64,000 nt of DNA. It comes from Pseudophaeomoniella oleicola. Taxonomy: Eukaryota > Ascomycota > Eurotiomycetes > Phaeomoniellales > Phaeomoniellaceae. Each line of letters starts with the position of its first letter. Position 1 is the stretch's first letter. This document shows, piece by piece, positions 57,456 through 64,000 of this stretch. The notes beneath the pieces are model-generated. The model ran no database searches. It was not told where the DNA came from and saw only the letters and a list, made by a program, of their open reading frames with translations. The stretch lies in contig QWDQ01000085.1 of the NCBI GenBank assembly GCA_003868215.1, positions 1 to 64,000 on the forward strand, given 5' to 3'. Made by a program: the position numbers and the translations under genes.

Positions 57456-58905
57456 TCAATGCATGCAGTCAACACAAGTGGACTACAGAGTTATGCAATC
57501 ATTTTGCCTTATGGTCTACTGTAGCGCTAGATCCTGTATCTAGTGAGCTTAATTCGTGTCAGTGAACAAACGGAAGGCCTTTTGGAGAAATATCATTCAG
57601 ACGATGGCTATGGGACATATATTCGGCGGTTTTCTGTACTCCAGCTTCTCGACAGGGCTGACGTGGACCACGTGATTGGTTTGCGATATTCGACCTGTTC
57701 AGTGTTCTGAGATCGTCGCCGTCCGAGAGCATGAGAGAATTGGTCAGGTGTATTGGAGTTCTTGAAGCACATTTTGTGGAGTCTAGCTTCCGCATCGCCA
57801 GATCGTCTGGTCGGCACTGCTGCATTATGTCTTCCATACTGTAGCCAGATCTCCTAACATAGTGATTGGAGAAATGAAACGACTCCCTTGATTGCATGTA
57901 CGGCAATGGCAACAATACTGTAGTCTGTATGATGTTATCACATCGATGGGGTTGGTTGATACTACTGTAATGCAGATTGCGAGACAGTGTCGGCACATGC
58001 TTTGGACTGTTGCCTCCGTGTAGTCTATTCTTCGTGGAGCAGTGTAAATCTTGCCTCCTGATGGCGAAATCAGTCTCCCATTAACCAATATTACTATATT
58101 TACTATGCAGAATACGCGGAGGACCAGCGGGGCCAACGAAATAATCACTGCGAATGTGACTGGCTGCTGGGGTACGATGACTGCGTGTTCATGCTAGCTT
58201 CATACCCTGGGTAATTGCGGCAGAGTAGGTACCTAAGGGACCTAAGATGAGATATTGCCTTAATCAATATTTCCATGGATAGTGAAGGACCCGGACTTAT
58301 GACTAAAGTCTGTTATAGGTAGATGAGATATGCCCGGACACTCCTCCACCCCCTTTCATGCGGGTTGCTTACCTACATAGTAGATATCGAGGCTACCTAA
58401 ATTCGGTGGGCACCATAGCAGCAATTCGTTATGCTCTGTTTCGCCGTCGTGGTTATAGTTAGAAACAAGAGGCGATGTTCCCGGCTACTCTAAAAAAGAA
58501 AGCACAGCTAAAGGAATGCCAAGTTTACCTATACTACCGTTGGCTCCACTTCGTGTTGCCCGTTTATATCCAAGCCCGTCGTCACGCTTTCCTCGGGATT
58601 CTTTCTACCTCTAGGTAAGAAGCAGTTGACTATCACTATCTCTCTCTCTCGTACTCTTTCCGTTCTCCTTCTACTGGACTAACGCTTTGCTTTCAATTTG
58701 AGACCAAACGACAGGCCGGAAGCTCGTCAAGGTGGTGGTCCTTATTCGCATCGCAGGCGCTCTGTGCCAATTACGCTCGTTCATCGCCATTCCGTCTTCC
58801 TTGTTCTCCTCACCTTGAGGGAGGGTGCTGGTCTGCCCCAGAAACCAATCCCCTTCCTACCGTGGTCTCCGGCCCCCCCGTCCAGCAACCGTTGTCGTCC
58901 ATACC
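57456..58905. other. Intergenic upstream of TM9 gene
   Basis: 1.45 kb between two plus-strand genes. It holds the DSK2 3' flank and the TM9 promoter and leader, with a TCTCTCTCTC run near 58640 and TACCTAAGGGACCTAAG near 58231. The frames here show no recognised protein. Confidence 0.55.
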
Positions 58906-61236
58906 ATGGCCTTCGACTGCCGGATATTCTTGCGAGTCTTCTCAGCATGGCTTTGTATCTTGAGTCTGGCAAATGCCTTTTACATACCAGGTGAGTCTCG
59001 TTCGGGATTGCGCAATAAAGCACGTGGGCTCATCGAAGTCATTTCTTACAGGCTACTCCATCAAAAGCTATCGCGATGATGAAGCTATACCGCTTCTTGT
59101 CAATAAAGCATACTCTGATCGTACCCAACTACAATTCCCGTATTATGATCTCCCATTTACCTGTCCACCAAGCGGCAAATCCCATGGAGGATCTCCCTTC
59201 GGTAGCGGACAAAGCATTTCGCAGAATCTCGGTGAAGTACTGCGAGGCGATCGTATCATGACGAGTGATCTCCAAATACACATGGGTCAGGATGTGGAAT
59301 GTCAGTATCTTTGCCAACACGAGATGAATCGCAAAGACGTGAAACGGACTCAAAAGCTTATCGAGGACGGCTACGTGGTTGAATGGATCCTGGACAACTT
59401 ACCAGGTGCTACGAGCTTCGTCACTGTTGACAGAAGCAAAAAGTATTATGCGGCCGGGTTTAAAATGGGCTACAAGGATTTCGCACCCGATACTGGAAAA
59501 CCGCGGTATTTTCTCAACAATCACTATACCATGGTCGTGCGTTGGCGCAAAGCTCCAGGTAGGGCCGGCACACATGGAAGCAAAGTCGTCGTTGGATTTG
59601 AAGTCTACACCAAGAGTATTGAGGCCGGACACCGCAATGAAACAGGTTGCCCTATGGAGGTAACGGGAGATCATGATGGCATGGCAATGTTCATCACACC
59701 TAACAACACGTTACTTGCCGCCAAGTACCCTCACTCGTCCTACCTTCCAGAGGATGATGAAGATGCGAACGACGGAGCTAAGCTGACGGTACCATTCACG
59801 TATTCAATTTATTTCCGCGAAGACGATTCGATCGACTGGTCAAATAGATGGGAGATGTACTTCAACAACCAAGACGAGACTTCAATTACGCACTGGTTGG
59901 CAATTGTCAATTCTCTCATCATATCCGGTATTCTTGGGGCTGTGGTTGTCGTCATTTGGGGGCGAACCATGCAAGGGGACATCAAGGGGAAGGGAGACGG
60001 TCTCTTGGAGGATGGCAAACTCAAGGGTAGAAGCAGGAAATCTAGGAGTGGGCTGAGATCGCCAAGGCTTCGTGAAAAGATGAATGGCCTGCTTGAGAAG
60101 CTTGGAGAGGCGGACTCTGACGCCGATCTTTCGTCTGATGACGAGGGCGTGGAAGACATCACAGGCTGGAAGTTATTGCATGCAGATGTTTTCCGACCTC
60201 CTCCTTATGGTGGTCTACTCGCTCCACTGGTCGGGTCGGGCATGCAGCTGCTGTTCATGACGACAGGCTTGTTGTTGCTCAGTTGCTTGGGAGTATTGAA
60301 TCCCAGCTTCAGGGGTGGATTCGTGAGCGTCGGTGTTGGGCTGTTCATTTTTGCCGGTGTTTTCTCCGGCTATTTCTCCGGCAGAGTCTACAAGACGTTC
60401 GGAGGCCAGAATTGGCGAAAGAACACGATCATGACGGCGACCCTCTTCCCTGGTCTTCTTTTCTCTCTGATATTCATTTTGAACTTGTTTGTTTGGGCAC
60501 AAGCCTCAAGTACAGCAATCCCCTTTGGAACCCTTGTTGGGCTCGCCGCACTCTGGCTCCTGATCCAGGTCCCTCTCGTCTATGCCGGCAGCTGGTACGG
60601 GTATTTCAAGGTTGCTGCCTGGGAGCACCCAACGAAAACCTCCTCGATCCCACGACAGATACCATCTCAGTCTTGGTACTTGAAGAACTACCAGGGCATC
60701 CTCGTCGCTGGACTGATTCCGTTCGCTGTTCTCTTTATCGAATTGCTTTTCGTGTTCAAAAGCTTGTGGCAGGATAAGAGTGGGTACTACTATGTCTTCG
60801 GATTCCTCAGCGTTGTGAGCATCATTCTTGTCATTACCGTGGCTGAGGTCACCATCATTGCGACCTATGTACAATTATGTGCAGAAGTGAGTTCTTTGGA
60901 TTTTCTCATCTTCCGTCGCATGACTAACGTTGTGCCAGAACTACCACTGGTGGTGGCAGAGCTTCTTTGTGGGCGGAGCTAGTGCGTTTTGGATATTCAT
61001 CTACTGCATCTGGTACTACTTCACACGCCTGCACATCCAGGGCTTCGTGTCCAGCATGTTGTTTTTCAGCTACAGCCTTCTGGCATGTACAGTTTATGGA
61101 CTTCTGACTGGGACGGTGGGATTCTTGACGGCATATGCTTTTGTCCGAAGAATTTTCAAGTGAGCAAACCAACAACCACCGGACTTCTGCAGAGTGCGAT
61201 GCTAACCTCTATTGCAGTGCTATAAAAGTCGATTGA
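58906..61236 (+). CDS. TM9/EMP70 nonaspanin (Tmn family)
   Basis: Four exons (58906-58990, 59052-60886, 60939-61159, 61218-61236) encode 719 residues. A signal peptide (FLRVFSAWLCILSLANA) is cleaved before FYIPGYSIKSYRDDEAIPL, recreated by splicing and typical of the family. A lumenal domain of about 250 residues follows (DLPFTCPPSGKSHGG, GDRIMTSDLQIHMGQDVECQ), then nine membrane spans starting near residue 295, with the family block NYHWWWQSFFVGGASAFW created at the third join. The protein ends AIKVD, the C-terminal KxD/E signal that binds coat proteins and keeps nonaspanins in the Golgi and endosomes. Roles in the family: sorting of membrane cargo and adhesion or metal homeostasis. A basic-acidic loop of about 75 residues lies between span 1 and span 2. 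Confidence 0.95.
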
Positions 61237-62507
61237 GGACAGTGTTAATGATAGCCGTTGCAGATGAATACGATTAGTTTGCACCTGTACCATTGCTGTA
61301 TTCTTGATCCAAAGTCATATCTGCGGATTGATGGCCACGTGCTCATTCTACCGGGGCGCGATGGCCTTTGCATATTGCATATAGACCCATATAACCTGAC
61401 CAAATAATAGATCATGATCATGAGCAATGCATTGAGTCCATTATATGTTTGTGTCCGTTCTAATCCGACGGGTTAGACAGTATCAATAACACTGCACCCT
61501 TCCAGTCTCTCACCATCAGTCACAGATCTTAGTCAACTTAGATCAACACATCTCAATACGATTGATTTGTAGTACTATAACGTCACTAAAATAGGAGCTG
61601 CCCGGTCTTGGGCTTGAAAACCCTCCTCCATCTCTTGTCAATGATCGACATTCTGACTTTCTCTTATCAGGGAACAACGTACAACCATCACCGACCGAAA
61701 TGGAACGGCATTGGTTCTGGATTTCCCCAGTCCACTCTTGACCGAAGTCAGTTCAACTCCAAGAACGGAGATTTGTCCGAAAATGCATAACTTACCATTA
61801 ATTATTATATTGTCCTTCCAATTGTTAAAGTTATCTCCTACAACGTGTACTCAATACTATACCGTCTCTCGGCTCACAAGGCCAAGGATGAGGCCTCTAT
61901 TACGTATGGGATCCAACGTCCGGGGACTGACGATTGATTAGCAAGTGTTTGTTTGGGATATCTTCGAACGAGGCTTGGTGGTTCTCACCTGGATGACAAA
62001 CTACTGTGACGCTTAGCCCAGTCAAACGGTACGCCCTTCCACTAGCTTGCCCGCGCCCTGCGAGCATGATGGTGATCGGCTAATCGTAAGCATTCCTGGC
62101 ATAGTCTTCTCTATGACTCAGCGCTTCTGATCACCTCCCTGAATGGCTTTCGACATCCTGGTCACTTGTGTGACGATTGATAAGGATTTAAAAGCCCTTA
62201 GGCTGGACCTTGTGAAGGGTAAGTTAGTATACAACTATATGTACTTGCGCATTTGGCAATGATGCAGTCAAGTGTAATCTGTCGACCTTCTTACCTCTTT
62301 CCTCTGTTCATTCTGGCTTCCTTCCTTCTTTGGTTTCCCTGTGACTTACTGACAGGGATATCAACCAAATGAGACCCCGCAACTGATAAGCATTAGACTC
62401 ACACTCTGTTCTGCATAGGCTCGTCTATTATGCGCCAGCTGTCTTCGAGCAGAACCGATCACGTTTGAGATTTGCTCGAATGCCTGGCTTCGTCTGCTTC
62501 AACAAAC
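61237..62507. other. Intergenic upstream of arrestin-like gene
   Basis: 1.27 kb between two plus-strand genes with no recognised gene. A short TCTAAT...TTAGA inverted phrase near 61458 resembles one near 48268 but is too short to call a repeat. Confidence 0.55.
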
Positions 62508-64000
62508 ATGCCGGACTCTCCGCCGGCTGCACGTCGGTCCAGTGGAATCGCTGCCTTCGTTCTGCGCAGGAAGGATCCCATTGAAATCGTCCTAGATGGC
62601 CATTCAGATGACTACATACCTACATACACAACCCTCGACAAGATACAGGGCAAGGTCCTTATCAAATTCGACAAAAAGACCGAGTTCGACAAGGTTGCTG
62701 TTGTCTTCGAGGGGATTACCCGTACCTTCACGGAAAAGGGTTCATCACCAGCCCCTCATAGCGGCACTTCCGTTGCTAGCCATGTATTCATGAGGGTCAC
62801 TCAACCCATTGATAGCTCAAGGCTTCCCGCAGAAGGGATCGCCGAAGCAGGAGAATCTTATGAAGTCCCCTTTCTATTCATGGTGCCAGAGAGGTTACTT
62901 GATCATGTCTGCCGGCATCGTACCGATACTAGGAGAGGTCACCATGATCCAACTCGTGAAGAGCATCTCCAGGTGCCTCCTAGCTTGGGCGATTGTATGG
63001 CCACCGGCGACGGCCAGAAGGTGATCGACGACATGGCACCAGAGATGTCAAAGATCACTTACGTGATCAGAGTCATCCTCGCCAAGAGACGTACAGAAGA
63101 AAACTCCAAAGACCAGGAAGTTGCCACCAAGTTCCAGAAACTACGAGTCGTACCGGCACGAGAAGAGAATCCTCCCTTACCCGTTGCAACTACGAGTGAC
63201 GATTATCACCTGCGGAAGGAGAAGGATGTCAAGAGAGGTACATTTAAGCTTGGCAAGATCGGTCGGATTGTTGCAGAAGCTGCGCAACCCAGCGCACTTG
63301 TCCTCCCTCCTCCCAACTTCAAAAGCGATGCTCCCATTGCATCCGCCACTACTGTCAATCTCCGTTTCGATCCCATCAATGAAGGCGTACAACCACCTGC
63401 TCTCGGAATTTTGACAACGAAGCTGAAAGTGTATACATACTATGGCACGAGCCCATACCGCAGTGTTCCGCACAAAGCGATGATCAATGCTTGGGATACC
63501 AATCGCGGAGTCTATAGTGAGACCGTTGAACTCTCTGCTCGACCCCTCTCGGCAGTCCAGTGGATCAGGCATGATCCAGGCTCACCCTCAACAGCTAAGC
63601 CGGCTGCCCCAAGGAGAGACTCGGCCATTTCCGTCAGCCCTATAACAGCAGAACTGTCTTCCATCCCAGCACCGACATCTGCCCACCGGGAGCCTCTATC
63701 TTTTTACACTGCATCTATCCTACTTCCTATTGCACTCCCTCATGCGACATCTCCTGCCAATCGCAAAGTCTTCCTCCCAACTTTCCATTATTGTCTAGTA
63801 TCACGAGTATACGGCCTTGAGCTCAACATCTCTTACGAAAACCCCTGTGCATCAATATCGACTCCAACCATCCAACTGAAACTGCCAGTGCAGATTGCTA
63901 GTGCGCCAAACCCCAACGCAAGACCTTCAATATCAGCCGAAGAAATGGCTGCCATACAGGCGAGGGCGCAGGTCATGGCCGAACTTGGAGAGGTAGAAGA
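62508..64000 (+). CDS. Arrestin-domain protein (5' part)
   Basis: An open frame from ATG at 62508 runs through 497 codons to the right edge without a stop or needed intron. The N-terminal half looks like an arrestin N domain: PIEIVLDGHSDDYIPTYTTL, KIQGKVLIKF, KVAVVFEGITRTF and the ESYEVPFLFMVPERLL block. The arrestin C-like half includes VNLRFDPINEG, LKVYTYYGTSPYRSVPHK and FHYCLVSRVYGLELNISYEN. Fungal alpha-arrestins are adaptors for the Rsp5/Nedd4 ubiquitin ligase in transporter endocytosis; PY motifs, if present, would be expected further downstream, so this role is inference. Truncated by the window. Confidence 0.88.
   Translation, partial: MPDSPPAARRSSGIAAFVLRRKDPIEIVLDGHSDDYIPTYTTLDKIQGKVLIKFDKKTEFDKVAVVFEGITRTFTEKGSSPAPHSGTSVASHVFMRVTQPIDSSRLPAEGIAEAGESYEVPFLFMVPERLLDHVCRHRTDTRRGHHDPTREEHLQVPPSLGDCMATGDGQKVIDDMAPEMSKITYVIRVILAKRRTEENSKDQEVATKFQKLRVVPAREENPPLPVATTSDDYHLRKEKDVKRGTFKLGKIGRIVAEAAQPSALVLPPPNFKSDAPIASATTVNLRFDPINEGVQPPALGILTTKLKVYTYYGTSPYRSVPHKAMINAWDTNRGVYSETVELSARPLSAVQWIRHDPGSPSTAKPAAPRRDSAISVSPITAELSSIPAPTSAHREPLSFYTASILLPIALPHATSPANRKVFLPTFHYCLVSRVYGLELNISYENPCASISTPTIQLKLPVQIASAPNPNARPSISAEEMAAIQARAQVMAELGEVE

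Noticed and set aside
48268-61480. Similar TCTAATYCG...TTAGAC phrases near 48268 and 61458 as ends of a shared mobile element
   Set aside because: Match covers only about 20 bases with gaps and does not extend; no terminal inverted repeat pair or transposase.
1-64000. tRNA, rRNA and CRISPR content
   Set aside because: Scanning for the GGTTCGA-type B box with a matching acceptor stem and for regularly spaced repeats gave nothing acceptable.

Overview
The window reads as nuclear DNA of a filamentous ascomycete (Pezizomycotina). It has about 21 protein genes, mostly cut by very short introns of about 46 to 105 nt (one near 200 nt) with GT(A/G)AGT-like donors, CTAAC/CTGAC branch sites and YAG acceptors. 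The proteins are typical of the group: an Rtg2-type Ppx/GppA protein, a Clr5-domain protein, a fungal dynamin-like GTPase, a nimT-type Cdc25 and Rse1. I cannot fix the class or genus from sequence alone. I found no rRNA, tRNA, CRISPR, prophage or intact transposon, and no virus-like element.

Layout, left to right: a (TAC)n microsatellite; Ppx/GppA retrograde-signalling protein (-); large unknown membrane protein (-); intronless capsule-type glycosyltransferase (+); bZIP factor (-); PAF-acetylhydrolase-like lipase (-); Clr5-domain protein (+); dynamin-like GTPase (-); GDP-mannose pyrophosphorylase-like protein (+); cytochrome P450 (-); Old Yellow Enzyme of the YqjM type (-); BTB/germ-cell-less-like protein (-); COX15 heme A synthase (+); lysyl-tRNA synthetase (-); secreted TAP-like S33 peptidase (-); GINS subunit Sld5 (+); Cdc25 phosphatase (-); a gene-poor interval of 5.4 kb with one likely gene relic; nitrilase (-); splicing factor Rse1 (-); ubiquilin Dsk2 (+); TM9/EMP70 nonaspanin (+); and the 5' part of an arrestin-domain protein (+) that runs off the right edge.

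The genes do not form one pathway. It is a mostly housekeeping segment (replication, cell cycle, splicing, translation, respiration, trafficking, protein quality control) with scattered accessory enzymes (P450, OYE, nitrilase, glycosyltransferase, secreted peptidase, lipase). Exon joins were worked out by eye; for every multi-exon gene given as complete, the summed exon lengths are a multiple of three and the family motifs continue across the joins. Noncoding DNA carries two recurring palindromes, TACCTAGGTA and TACTACGTAGTA, the second including a perfect 24-bp form.

I did not find a convincing undescribed multi-gene system. The most notable observations are a 54-nt in-frame, stop-free intron placed exactly inside the P-loop of the dynamin-like GTPase, a duplicated uncharacterised helical module in the Clr5 protein, the TACTACGTAGTA palindromes with direct 3-bp flanks at two sites, and a decayed BTB-like gene in the gene-poor interval.
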